This document shows positions 37,496-45,755 of a stretch of DNA of 64,000 bases, piece by piece (position 1 is the stretch's first letter; each line of letters opens with the position of its first letter). The translations under genes and the position numbers were made by a program. The notes beneath the pieces were generated by a model. That model saw nothing but the letters and a program-made list of their open reading frames with translations. It ran no database searches and had not been told where the DNA came from. Location of the stretch: positions 1-64,000 of the forward strand of contig NZ_JASJCS010000003.1 of assembly GCF_030065885.1 (NCBI RefSeq). Direction: 5' to 3'. This stretch comes from Ilumatobacter sp. Lineage in GTDB: Bacteria > Actinomycetota > Acidimicrobiia > Acidimicrobiales > Ilumatobacteraceae.

Positions 37496-37973
37496 CGCCG
37501 GGCTCCTCGTCGACGACCTCGTGAGCATCGGCGCCGAGGTCGAGGGTCGCGAGGTCGTAGAGCTCGTCGAGCAGCCGGCTCAGGCGCTCGGCGCCGAACG
37601 CCTCCTCGATCGCGGCGTAGCGCTGCTCCGACTCAGGGGCGATGAGGCGCACCTGTGCGAGACCGTGCTCGCTCAGCGCGATCAGCGACCGGCGCTGGTC
37701 GGTGGTGTCGACGGTGCGGACGATCAGATTGCGATCCTCGAGGTTGGTCAGGATGCGCGACAGGCTCGGCGGGAGGAGGAACGTGCGCTCGGCGAGGTCG
37801 CTCACGTCGACGGCGGCCGCCGTGGCCGTCAGCGCCCGGAGCACCCGCCACTGCTGCTCGGTCAGGCCGTGTTCTGCCAGCAGCGGCCGGAACAGCCGCA
37901 TCGCGGCCTCCCGCGCCTGGAGGAGCGCCATCGGCAGCGACGCTGCGAACGGACGCATGGCCGGCGTGCTCAT
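37482..37973 (-). CDS. hpaR: MarR-family regulator, HpaR type
   Basis: A 163-residue winged-helix repressor. LPMALLQAREAAMRLFRPLLAEHGLTEQQWRVLRALTATA, the HTH LPPSLSRILTNLEDRNLIVRT and the wing DQRRSLIALSEHG match HpaR, which represses homoprotocatechuate genes and is released by the substrate. Its ATG overlaps the hpaG stop by 4 nt. The likely target is the AACATGTT palindrome in the hpaG-hpaF divergent gap. Confidence 0.92.
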   Translation of the reverse strand: MSTPAMRPFAASLPMALLQAREAAMRLFRPLLAEHGLTEQQWRVLRALTATAAAVDVSDLAERTFLLPPSLSRILTNLEDRNLIVRTVDTTDQRRSLIALSEHGLAQVRLIAPESEQRYAAIEEAFGAERLSRLLDELYDLATLDLGADAHEVVDEEPGDELE

Positions 37974-38875
37974 TGTGGCTCCGGTGCGGCGAACGAGGCC
38001 GCGAGCGTGCCCGGCGCGAACTCGTCGGCGACCGTGTTGCGGAGCGTGCCGATCTCGGGAACCGACACCTCGACCACGTCACCGGGCTGCAACCACACCG
38101 GCGGGTCGAACCGGGCCCCGGCGCCGGTCGGCGTGCCGGTGAAGATCAGGTCGCCGGGGCGGAGCTCGGTGAACGTCGAGAGGTAGTGGATCTGGTACTC
38201 GATCGAGTACTTCATCGTGGCCGGCGTGTCGTCCTGGCGGAGCGCGCCGTTGACCCGCGTCGTCAGGTGCAGCTGTTCGAGGTCGCCGAACTCGTCGATC
38301 GGGACGAGCCACGGGCCGATCGCGCCGCTCGCCGTCCAGTTCTTGCCCTGGGTGACGTTGAACTTCGCGTGGCGAACCCAGTCGCGGATCGTCCCTTCGT
38401 TGCCGAGCGTCAGCGCGGCGATGTGATCGCGGGCGTCGGCGACCTCGATGCGCCGGCCGCTACGGCCGATCACCACGACGATCTCTCCCTCGTAGTCGAG
38501 CTGCGGGCTCTCGGGTGGCCGGATCAAGCTGCGCCCGTGGCCGGTGAACGAGTCGGGGAAGCGGACGAAGACCGACGGGTACGCAGCATCGCCGGCGTCG
38601 GTGTACTCGGCGGCGCGACCCCCGTAGTTGACGCCGATGCAGAGGACCTTGCCCGGCCAGGGGAGCGGACGCTCGAACGTGATCCCGTCGAGTGCGTGGT
38701 CGGCGGGCTCGCGCTCGAACGTGCGAGCCTCGGTGAGTCGACCGGCGCCGACGAGTGCTCCGAGGTCGGGCACGCCGGGCATCCGGCGCCGGAGGTCGAC
38801 CACGCCGGTGCCGCGGGCATCGACGTTGCCGAAGCTCGTCTCGCCCTCGACGGTGTAGGAGAGGAGTCGGGTCAT
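37970..38875 (-). CDS. hpaG: Fumarylacetoacetate-hydrolase-family protein (HpaG-like isomerase/decarboxylase)
   Basis: A 301-residue FAH-fold enzyme. It shows KVLCIGVNYGGRAAEYTD, PSVFVRFPDSFTGHG, LDYEGEIVVVIGR (metal-binding Glu pair), NVTQGKNWTASGAIGPW and LRPGDLIFTGTPTGAGARFDPPVWLQPGD. In the hpa context it should decarboxylate 5-oxopent-3-ene-1,2,5-tricarboxylate. E. coli HpaG is a fused two-domain protein, whereas this is one domain. It starts the minus-strand unit hpaG-hpaR-hpaH, divergent from hpaF. Confidence 0.88.
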   Translation of the reverse strand: MTRLLSYTVEGETSFGNVDARGTGVVDLRRRMPGVPDLGALVGAGRLTEARTFEREPADHALDGITFERPLPWPGKVLCIGVNYGGRAAEYTDAGDAAYPSVFVRFPDSFTGHGRSLIRPPESPQLDYEGEIVVVIGRSGRRIEVADARDHIAALTLGNEGTIRDWVRHAKFNVTQGKNWTASGAIGPWLVPIDEFGDLEQLHLTTRVNGALRQDDTPATMKYSIEYQIHYLSTFTELRPGDLIFTGTPTGAGARFDPPVWLQPGDVVEVSVPEIGTLRNTVADEFAPGTLAASFAAPEPQ

Positions 38876-38908
38876 CGCGAACTGGTTGCCGGGGCTTTCC
38901 GTGAACTG

Positions 38909-38925
38909 CTGAACATGTTAAACAG
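38909..38925. promoter_or_regulatory. Candidate HpaR operator
   Basis: CTGAACATGTTAAACAG contains the perfect 8-bp palindrome AACATGTT (38912-38919) with partly symmetric flanks. It lies in the 71-nt gap between divergent hpaG and hpaF, the natural place for a MarR-type site. The exact HpaR specificity cannot be verified here. Confidence 0.5.
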
Positions 38926-38946
38926 ATTGCCGCCACGGGTACAGCG

Positions 38947-39327
38947 ATGCCGCACATCACGATCGAACACTCGGCCAACGTCTCGGACCACCACGACGTC
39001 GACGCGCTCGTCGCCGCCGTCCACGCGGCAGCGCTCGCCAACGGCCTCCCCGAGGTCGCCGGCCTGCGCACGCGGGCCGCCGAGCGCCGTCACTACCGTG
39101 TCGCCACCGGTGATCCCGGCTTCGCGTTCGTCGCGATCCACTGCCGGATCGGGCCGGGCCGCGACGATGTGGCGAAGCGCTCGTTCGTCGCCGACGTGCT
39201 CGACGCCGCCGAGCAGGCGGTCACCGGCACACCGCTCGCGATCGCCTGGTCGATCGAGCTCACCGAGATCGACCCCGAGCTCCGCATCAATCGCAACCAC
39301 GTCCGCACCGCCATGGAGGACATCTGA
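38947..39327 (+). CDS. hpaF: 5-carboxymethyl-2-hydroxymuconate delta-isomerase
   Basis: A 126-residue member of the 4-oxalocrotonate-tautomerase superfamily. Pro1, the catalytic base after Met removal, is in MPHITIEHSANV. The rest (HYRVATGDPGFAFVAIHCRIGPGRD, RNHVRTAMEDI) matches HpaF/CHMI rather than short 4-OT. It opens the plus-strand hpa unit and its stop overlaps the hpaE start by one base (TGATG). Confidence 0.93.
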   Translation: MPHITIEHSANVSDHHDVDALVAAVHAAALANGLPEVAGLRTRAAERRHYRVATGDPGFAFVAIHCRIGPGRDDVAKRSFVADVLDAAEQAVTGTPLAIAWSIELTEIDPELRINRNHVRTAMEDI

Positions 39328-40856
39328 TGGTCGCCGCCGGCTACACCTACGACGACAACCTCGCCGTCGCCGACGAGCATCTCGCCCGATTCGCCGCCGA
39401 GCCGCTGCCCCACCTGATCGCAGGCGAGGCCGTCCCGTCACCATCGGGCGAGACGTTCGAGAACACGTCGCCGATCGACGGCACCCGCCTCGGCGACGTC
39501 GCCGCCGGAGACGCCGCCGACGTCGATGCCGCCGCATGCGCCGCGGCCGAGGCGTTCGACGCATGGGGCAGCGCGCCGGGAACGGAACGCCGGCGCATCC
39601 TGCACCGCGTCGCCGACCTGATCGAGCATCGCGCCCACCAGATCGCCGTCACCGAGTGCGTCGACACCGGCCAGACCATGCGCTTCATGGCACAGGCCGC
39701 GCTCCGCGGCGCGCAGAACTTCCGCTTCTTCGCCGACCGGGCACCATCGGCCGCCGACGGCCTGTCGCTGCCGTCGCCCGACCACGTGAACTACACCACC
39801 CGCCATCCGATCGGTCCGGTCGGCGTGATCACGCCCTGGAACACGCCGTTCATGCTGTCGACGTGGAAGATCGCGCCGGCGCTCGCGGCCGGCTGCACGG
39901 TGGTCCACAAGCCGGCCGAGTGGAGCCCGCTGACCGCTCACCTGCTCGCCGAGATCGCACACGAGGCCGGGCTGCCGCCCGGCGTGCTCAACGTGGTGCA
40001 CGGCACGGGTGAGACCGCCGGCAAGAGCCTCACCGAGCACCCGGCCATCAAGGCGATCGCCTTCGTCGGCGAGTCCGCCACCGGGTCGCGCATCCAGGCT
40101 CAGGGTGCCCCGACGCTGAAGCGCGTGCACTTCGAGCTCGGCGGCAAGAACCCGGTGATCGTCTTCGACGACGCCGACCTCGAGCGTGCCGTCGACGCGG
40201 TCGTGTTCATGATCTACAGCCTCAACGGCGAGCGCTGCACCAGTTCGTCACGGCTGCTCGTCCAGGACTCGATCCACGACGAGGTCACGGCAAGGGTGGC
40301 CGAGAAGATGCGCCACGTGCCGGTCGGCCATCCGCTCGACCCCGGCGCTGTGATCGGGCCGCTGATCCACCCGCGCCACCACGAGAAGGTCCGCAGCTAC
40401 CTCGACGTCGCAGCCGACGACGGCGCGACGGTCGTCGAGGGCACCCCGTGGGACGACGCACCAGCGGGCGGCAACTGGATCGCTCCGGTGCTGTTCACCG
40501 GCGCCCGCTCGGACATGCGCATCGCGCAGGAGGAGATCTTCGGGCCCGTGCTGACGGCGATCCCGTTCGCCGACGAGGCCGACGCCGTGAAGATCGCCAA
40601 CGACGTCGACTACGGGCTCGCCGGCTACGTGTGGACCCGCGACGTCGGACGTGCGCACCGGGTCGCCCATGCCCTCGAGGCGGGCATGGTCTGGGTGAAC
40701 TCTCAGAACGTCCGCCACCTGCCGACCCCCTTCGGCGGCACGAAGGCGTCCGGCATCGGCCGCGACGGCGGCGACTGGAGCTTCGACTTCTACATGGAGA
40801 CCAAGAACATCAGCGTGGCGCTCGACACCCACGCCGTCCCCGAGCTCGGAGGCTGA
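39327..40856 (+). CDS. hpaE: 5-carboxymethyl-2-hydroxymuconate-semialdehyde dehydrogenase
   Basis: NAD-dependent aldehyde dehydrogenase, 509 residues. It has [48 protein letters not shown] (catalytic Glu) and [10 protein letters not shown] (catalytic Cys). The C-terminal [25 protein letters not shown] is typical of HpaE/BetB-like enzymes. It oxidises the ring-fission semialdehyde to the tricarboxylate acted on by HpaF and HpaG. It is coupled to hpaF, with 2 nt to the next dehydrogenase. Confidence 0.93.
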   Translation: MVAAGYTYDDNLAVADEHLARFAAEPLPHLIAGEAVPSPSGETFENTSPIDGTRLGDVAAGDAADVDAAACAAAEAFDAWGSAPGTERRRILHRVADLIEHRAHQIAVTECVDTGQTMRFMAQAALRGAQNFRFFADRAPSAADGLSLPSPDHVNYTTRHPIGPVGVITPWNTPFMLSTWKIAPALAAGCTVVHKPAEWSPLTAHLLAEIAHEAGLPPGVLNVVHGTGETAGKSLTEHPAIKAIAFVGESATGSRIQAQGAPTLKRVHFELGGKNPVIVFDDADLERAVDAVVFMIYSLNGERCTSSSRLLVQDSIHDEVTARVAEKMRHVPVGHPLDPGAVIGPLIHPRHHEKVRSYLDVAADDGATVVEGTPWDDAPAGGNWIAPVLFTGARSDMRIAQEEIFGPVLTAIPFADEADAVKIANDVDYGLAGYVWTRDVGRAHRVAHALEAGMVWVNSQNVRHLPTPFGGTKASGIGRDGGDWSFDFYMETKNISVALDTHAVPELGG

Positions 40857-40858
40857 AC

Positions 40859-42286
40859 ATGCGTGACCAGATGCTCATCGATGGTGAGTGGCTCGATGGC
40901 ACCGACGGCGAACGCATCGCAGTGATCGACCCTGCCAGCGGCGACGAGATCACCACCGTCGCCGGCGGCACGCCCGCCGACGCGACCGCCGCCGTCGATG
41001 CCGCGGCGGCGGCACAGGGGCCGTGGGCGGCGGCTGCTCCCAGGGAGCGGGCCGAGGTCCTGCGATCGTGCTGGGTGACGCTGCTCGACCATGCCGACGA
41101 GCTGGCCGGGCTGATCACCCGCGAGCACGGCAAGCCGCTCGCCGACGCACGCGGCGAGATCGCGTACGCGGCCGAGTTCTTCCGCTGGAACAGCGAGGAG
41201 ACCGTCCGGATCCACGGCACGATCGGCACCGCGCCGGCCGGAACGAACAGGATCATCGTGCGCCACCCGCCGGTCGGCGTCGTCGTGATGGTGACGCCGT
41301 GGAACTTCCCCGCTGCGATGATCACCCGCAAGGTGGCGCCGGCGCTCGGCGCCGGCAACGCCGTCGTCATCAAGCCGCCCAAGGAGACGCCGCTCACGGC
41401 GCTCCGCGTCGCCGACCTGTTGCAGGAGGCCGGTGTTCCACCGGGTGTCGTCAACGTCGTGCCCACAGGGAACGCGGGCGCCTGGTTCGACGCGGCCACC
41501 GAGCACCGGGCAACCCGCATGGTCTCGTTCACCGGGTCGACCGAGGTCGGTCGGGTCCTGCTCCGGCGCTGCGCCGACCGCGTGCTCAAGGTGGCGATGG
41601 AGCTGGGCGGCAACGCGCCCTTCGTCGTGTTCGACGACGCCGACCTCGACGCGGCTGTCGAGGGCGCGATGGTCGCCAAGATGCGTCACTCCGCCGAGAC
41701 GTGCACCGCCGCCAACCGCTTCTTCGCGGAGGCCGGCATCGCGCCTGCGTTCACCGAAGCGCTCGCCGCCGCCATGGCCGACGTGAAGGTGGGGAACGGC
41801 TTCGAGGAGGGTGTCACGTGCGGCCCCATGATCAACGCGGCGGCGATCGAGTCGATCGGTGGCCTCGTCGATGCGGCGGTCGGCGCAGGGGCGACGGTGG
41901 CGACCGGCGGCGCCGCCATCGACGGCCCCGGCTTCTTCTACGAGCCGACCGTGCTGGCCGACGTCGCCTCGACCGCAGCGATCACCCGGGAGGAGATCTT
42001 CGGGCCCGTGGCGCCCGTCATCCCCTTCACCGACCACGATGCGATGATCGCCGACGCCAACGACACCGAGATGGGCCTCACGGCCTACGTCTACACGGCC
42101 GACCTGGCCAAGGGGCTCGCCACCGCGGAGCGGCTCGAGTCGGGCATGGTCGGTGTCAACCGTGGGGCCGTGTCGGATCCCGCTGCACCGTTCGGCGGGA
42201 TGAAGCAGTCCGGGCTCGGCCGCGAGGGCGCGAGCGAGGGCATCTACGAGTTCTGCGAGACTCAGTACATCGCCGCGAGCTGGTGA
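40859..42286 (+). CDS. gabD: NAD(P)-dependent succinate-semialdehyde dehydrogenase
   Basis: A 475-residue aldehyde dehydrogenase with the GabD signature. Motifs are REHGKPLADARGEIAYAAEFFRWNSEE (active-site entry), VTPWNFPAAMITRKVAPALGAGNAVVIKP, FTGSTEVGRVLL, MELGGNAPFVVFDDAD (Glu) and SAETCTAANRF (Cys). Succinic semialdehyde is the end product of the homoprotocatechuate pathway, so this gene closes the route to succinate. The aldolase HpaI that would make it is not in the window. The start is ATG 40859. The track gives an upstream shadow. Confidence 0.93.
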   Translation: MRDQMLIDGEWLDGTDGERIAVIDPASGDEITTVAGGTPADATAAVDAAAAAQGPWAAAAPRERAEVLRSCWVTLLDHADELAGLITREHGKPLADARGEIAYAAEFFRWNSEETVRIHGTIGTAPAGTNRIIVRHPPVGVVVMVTPWNFPAAMITRKVAPALGAGNAVVIKPPKETPLTALRVADLLQEAGVPPGVVNVVPTGNAGAWFDAATEHRATRMVSFTGSTEVGRVLLRRCADRVLKVAMELGGNAPFVVFDDADLDAAVEGAMVAKMRHSAETCTAANRFFAEAGIAPAFTEALAAAMADVKVGNGFEEGVTCGPMINAAAIESIGGLVDAAVGAGATVATGGAAIDGPGFFYEPTVLADVASTAAITREEIFGPVAPVIPFTDHDAMIADANDTEMGLTAYVYTADLAKGLATAERLESGMVGVNRGAVSDPAAPFGGMKQSGLGREGASEGIYEFCETQYIAASW

Positions 42287-42296
42287 TCGAGCGAGC

Positions 42297-42677
42297 ATGA
42301 GCCTCTACTACGTCCAGAAGTTCCTCTACGAGCTCAACCGCGACGAGGCGATCCAAGAGCACTACCGGGCCGACCGGCACGCCGTGCTGGCGCCGTACGA
42401 GCTGACCGAGGAGGAGGTCGATGCGTTGGTGCAGCCCGACATCGGGCGGCTGTTCCACTTCGGCGTCAACGGCCAGATCCTCATGCACTTCGCCGCGTTC
42501 CACCAGATCGCGTGGGCCGACTACCTCCAGCTGATGCGCGACGGCATCGCCGAGCACGGTCCGGTTCGTGAGGGTGTCTACGCGATGACCGGGTACGAAG
42601 GGGTGGACGCACACGCCGCGAGCCTCGGCCAGGAGTCGCACGCCGCCGATGGTGGCGGGAACGACGGGGAGGTCTGA
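42297..42677 (+). CDS. LigA-like small subunit of a second extradiol dioxygenase
   Basis: A 126-residue helical protein: MSLYYVQKFLYELNRDEAIQEHYRADRHAVLAPYELTEEEVDALVQPDIGRLFHFGVNGQILMHFAAFHQ. This is the LigA fold with the conserved Gly-Val-Asn-Gly loop of the alpha subunit of LigAB enzymes. A poorly conserved Gly/Asn tail follows. Its stop overlaps the catalytic subunit start (TGATG). In E. coli the homoprotocatechuate dioxygenase has no separate alpha subunit, so this pairing is unusual. Confidence 0.88.
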   Translation: MSLYYVQKFLYELNRDEAIQEHYRADRHAVLAPYELTEEEVDALVQPDIGRLFHFGVNGQILMHFAAFHQIAWADYLQLMRDGIAEHGPVREGVYAMTGYEGVDAHAASLGQESHAADGGGNDGEV

Positions 42678-43519
42678 TGGGGCTCGTGTACGCCGGCGTG
42701 TGCAGCCACGCGCCCGGGATCACCGGACGCGCCGACCAGGCCGACCCAGCGGTTCGCGACGCGTTCTACGCGGCGCTCGACGAGATGCGCGAGGCGATCG
42801 AGGCGAGCGGCGCCGACGCCGTCATCGTGATCGCAGCCGAGCACTTCGCCAACTTCTTCATGAACAACATGCCGAGCTTCGCGATCGGGATGGCCGACTT
42901 CTACGACGGCCCGATCGAGGACCCGGGGTGGCTCGGCATCGACCGCTTCCGTGCCCCCGGCGACCGTGACCTGTCGCAGCGGCTCATCGCCGAGGTGATG
43001 CAGACGGTCGACATCGCCTATGCGGAGGAATGGAAGTTCGACCACGGCATCGCCGTGCCGCTGCACTTCCTGACCCCGCGGTTCGACCTGCCCGTCGTCC
43101 CGGTCAACATCAACTGCCAGGGCCCGCCGCTCGCACCGCTCGGTCGCGCTTGGGCGCTGGGCGAGGCCCTCCGCCGCGCCGCCGACGCGGTGCCCGAGAA
43201 GATCGCGCTGGTCGGCACCGGCGGCATCTCGCACTGGCCGGCGACACCCGACTCCGGGAAGATCAACGAGGCCTGGGACCGCGACTTCCTCGGCCGCTGG
43301 TGCCGCAACGACCGCGACGCCCTGCTCGACTACGACGACCTCACCGTCTACGCCGACGCCGGCCAGGGCGGCTTCGAGATCAGGACGTTCATCGCCGTCA
43401 GCGCGGCGGCGGCTGGGGCGCCGGGCACGGTCCACTTCTGTGAGCCGATCCCGATCTTCGCGGTGAGCTGCACGGTGGCGAGCTACCAGCTCGAGGCGGC
43501 CGGCTCGACGCCGGGCTGA
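42677..43519 (+). CDS. LigB-like extradiol dioxygenase, probable homoprotocatechuate 2,3-dioxygenase
   Basis: A 280-residue class III extradiol dioxygenase. Metal-ligand regions are His in YAGVCSHAPGITG, His in VIAAEHFANFF, acid-base His in LVGTGGISHWP, and Glu in GGFEIRTF. Since it terminates a transcription unit with hpaF and hpaE, and hpaG and hpaH lie opposite, cleavage of 3,4-dihydroxyphenylacetate is the best inference. It is clearly distinct from LigB at 21869. Confidence 0.9.
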   Translation: MGLVYAGVCSHAPGITGRADQADPAVRDAFYAALDEMREAIEASGADAVIVIAAEHFANFFMNNMPSFAIGMADFYDGPIEDPGWLGIDRFRAPGDRDLSQRLIAEVMQTVDIAYAEEWKFDHGIAVPLHFLTPRFDLPVVPVNINCQGPPLAPLGRAWALGEALRRAADAVPEKIALVGTGGISHWPATPDSGKINEAWDRDFLGRWCRNDRDALLDYDDLTVYADAGQGGFEIRTFIAVSAAAAGAPGTVHFCEPIPIFAVSCTVASYQLEAAGSTPG

Positions 43520-43550
43520 CCGACGCCGCGCCGACCGATACCGGCGACGG

Positions 43551-44054
43551 CTACACCGCAGCCGGTGCCGCGCGGCCGCCGAGCTCGTTGTCGATCATCA
43601 GCAACCCGTAGCCGTCCTCGCCGACCAAGCGGAGCTTGGCGATGATCGCTCCGACGCTGGCCTCCTCCTCGACCTGCTCGTTGACGAACCACTGGAGCAG
43701 GTTGTAGGTGGCGTGGTCCTTCTCGCTCAGGGCCTGGTTGCTGAGATCGTTGAGCCGCGCGGTCATGTGCTGCTCGTGCTCGAGCGAGGCCTCGAACACC
43801 GCGAGCAGCGAGCCGAACTCGCCGGGCGGCTGCTCGATCGGACGGAGCGGCACCTCGACGCCTTGCTCGATCAGGTAGTCGTAGACCTTCGTCGCATGCA
43901 TGTGCTCTTCCTCGTACTGCAGCCGGAACCAGTGCGCGGCGCCGTTGAAGTCGGCATGGCTGCAGTACGCCGACATCGCGAGGTACAGGTAGGCCGAGCT
44001 GAACTCGCGGTTGAGCTGCTCGGACAGGGCGGTGCGAATCGGTTCCGAAATCAT
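43551..44054 (-). CDS. ftnA: Non-haem ferritin (Ftn type)
   Basis: Iron-storage protein of 167 residues. The four-helix ferroxidase centre is visible as NREFSSAYLYLAMSAYC (Glu), RLQYEEEHMHATKVYDYLIEQG (EExxH), LEHEQHMTARL and FVNEQVEEEASV. No haem-ligating Met of bacterioferritin is present. GAGGAGC precedes ATG 44054. The gene stands alone between the hpa cluster and the dehalogenase regulator. Confidence 0.94.
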   Translation of the reverse strand: MISEPIRTALSEQLNREFSSAYLYLAMSAYCSHADFNGAAHWFRLQYEEEHMHATKVYDYLIEQGVEVPLRPIEQPPGEFGSLLAVFEASLEHEQHMTARLNDLSNQALSEKDHATYNLLQWFVNEQVEEEASVGAIIAKLRLVGEDGYGLLMIDNELGGRAAPAAV

Positions 44055-44157
44055 CTGATGGATGCTCCTCGTCTCGGGCCGGATCGTAGTGCGACGCTCG
44101 GCCCGAGACGTCGAGTGCGACCCCGCCCGGAGCGCCGACAGGCCGGAGCCGCTCGGC

Positions 44158-44781
44158 TCACCGGTCGATCGCCCAGGTGGCCACCGTCGACCGGATGCCG
44201 TCGAGCATCGCTCGGGCGGCAGCGGCGCCGGCGTGCCGTGCGGACAGGTTGGCGCCGATGATCGCGCCGGTCGCGGTCTTGGCCATCGCCTCGACGTGCT
44301 CGGGGCGCACTTCGTTGCGATCGGCCGCGCGTTGCAGCGCGGCGAGCAGGCCGTCCTCGAGGCCCGTCAGGTACCGATTCGTCTGGTCGACGTCGCGGCC
44401 CGGGGAGCCGAGGTCGTTGACGATGAAGCAGCCTGCGGGATTCCGCTGCGAGGTGATCTGGTCGCTGAGGCGATCGACGAACTCGACGATGTCGGCCAGC
44501 CCGGCAGTGCCGTGGTCGAGTGGCTCGAACAGCATGCGCTCGACCTCGTCGACGTACAGCGCTGCGGCTGCTCGGTGGAGGCCGTCCTTGCCGTCGAAGC
44601 TGTTGTACAGCGTCGACCTGTCGGCGCCGGTGGCCGCCTCGAGGTCGCTCAGCGTCGTGTCGGTGACGCCTCGCTCCCAGAACGCGCGCATCGCACCGGC
44701 AACGACCGCATCTCGGTCGAACGTGGGAGGTCGACCACGCCGGCGAGGCCCCGAGGTTGATTTCTGTACCACGTCGTGCAT
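44158..44781 (-). CDS. TetR-family repressor beside the haloalkane dehalogenase
   Basis: A 207-residue TetR protein. The HTH is FDRDAVVAGAMRAFWERGVTDTTLSDLEAATGADRSTLYNSFDGKDGLHRAAAALY, and the C-terminal domain carries NPAGCFIVNDLGSPG, the usual loop of AcrR-like proteins. ATG 44781 is the natural start. The track start at 44847 is inside the divergent gene's leader. Two near-palindromes TGYACCACGTSGTG lie between it and the dehalogenase, one overlapping its own start codon. Confidence 0.92.
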   Translation of the reverse strand: MHDVVQKSTSGPRRRGRPPTFDRDAVVAGAMRAFWERGVTDTTLSDLEAATGADRSTLYNSFDGKDGLHRAAAALYVDEVERMLFEPLDHGTAGLADIVEFVDRLSDQITSQRNPAGCFIVNDLGSPGRDVDQTNRYLTGLEDGLLAALQRAADRNEVRPEHVEAMAKTATGAIIGANLSARHAGAAAARAMLDGIRSTVATWAIDR

Positions 44782-44813
44782 AATAGCCGGAGACATTTGC
44801 ACCACGTGGTGGA
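44757..44813. promoter_or_regulatory. Dehalogenase promoter with two TetR operators
   Basis: Promoter TTGATT (44757-44762), 16 bp, CATAAT (44779-44784) with an extended TG faces the dehalogenase. Operator 1 TGTACCACGTCGTGCA (44765-44780) fills the spacer. Operator 2 TGCACCACGTGGTGGA (44798-44813) lies downstream of the start point. The layout mirrors the unrelated TetR locus at 11194-11241. Confidence 0.8.
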
Positions 44814-44834
44814 AAACGACCGAAAGGACCATCG

Positions 44835-45737
44835 ATGGCACCGGCACCCTCCTCAGCGTTCCCGTACGAATCGCGGTTCGTCGACGTGCTCGGCTCGCGG
44901 ATGCACTACGTCGAGGAGGGGCGGGGCGAGCCGATCCTCTTCGTCCACGGCAACCCGACGTCGTCGTACCTGTGGCGCAACGTCATCCCGTACGCGGCAC
45001 CGCACGGCCGGGCGATCGCCCTCGACCTGATCGGGATGGGCAAGAGCGACAAGCCCGATCTCGACTACCGGTTCGTCGACCACCTCCGCTACGTGGAGGG
45101 GTTGATCGAGGCGCTCGACCTCCGGAACGTGACGCTGGTCCTGCACGACTGGGGCGGCGGACTCGGACTGTCGTACGCCAGGCGTCATCCCGACAACGTC
45201 CGCGGCATCGCCTTCATGGAGGCGGTCATCAAGCCGATCGACTGGTCGGACGCGAACGCCGTCGAGCGATTCATGTTCGGCCGCATGCGCGACCCGGTGA
45301 AGGGCGACCGCATGAACCTCCAGAGGGCCTTCTTCCTCAAGCGGGTCATGCCGATGATGATCCGTCGCCGACTCACCGCGGAGGAGAAGGCGGCCTACAT
45401 GGCGCCCTACCCCACACCCGAGAGCCGCAAGCCGGTCGCGGTCTGGCCCCGCGAGATCCCCATCTCGGGCGAGCCCGAGGACATGCACCGCGAGATCGAC
45501 GCCAACTACGAGTGGTTCCAGACCGTCGATCTGCCGAAGCTCTTCCTGCACGCGCGGCCAGGTGTCATCTTCAAGCCGTCGGAGGCGGCGAAGATCCGCG
45601 CGTCGGTCGAGCACCTCGAATCGGTCGACGTCGGCAAGGGCAAGCACTACCTCCAGGAGGACGTGCCCGACGCGATCGGGTCGGCGCTGAGCTCATGGCT
45701 CGAGACGACGGTCGGGTTGCGAGCAGGCACGACGTAG
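44835..45737 (+). CDS. Haloalkane dehalogenase, HLD-II (DhaA/LinB type)
   Basis: Alpha/beta hydrolase releasing halide from haloalkanes by hydrolysis. The 300-residue protein has the halide-binding Asn in HGNPTSSYLWRN, nucleophile Asp105 in LHDWGGGLGL with the adjacent halide-binding Trp, catalytic Glu in IAFMEAVIKP and the base His in GKHYLQED. Asp-Glu-His with Asn+Trp is the HLD-II pattern. AAAGGACC precedes ATG 44835. TetR control implies substrate induction. Confidence 0.95.
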   Translation: MAPAPSSAFPYESRFVDVLGSRMHYVEEGRGEPILFVHGNPTSSYLWRNVIPYAAPHGRAIALDLIGMGKSDKPDLDYRFVDHLRYVEGLIEALDLRNVTLVLHDWGGGLGLSYARRHPDNVRGIAFMEAVIKPIDWSDANAVERFMFGRMRDPVKGDRMNLQRAFFLKRVMPMMIRRRLTAEEKAAYMAPYPTPESRKPVAVWPREIPISGEPEDMHREIDANYEWFQTVDLPKLFLHARPGVIFKPSEAAKIRASVEHLESVDVGKGKHYLQEDVPDAIGSALSSWLETTVGLRAGTT

Positions 45738-45755
45738 CGGTCGTGCGGGGCCGAC

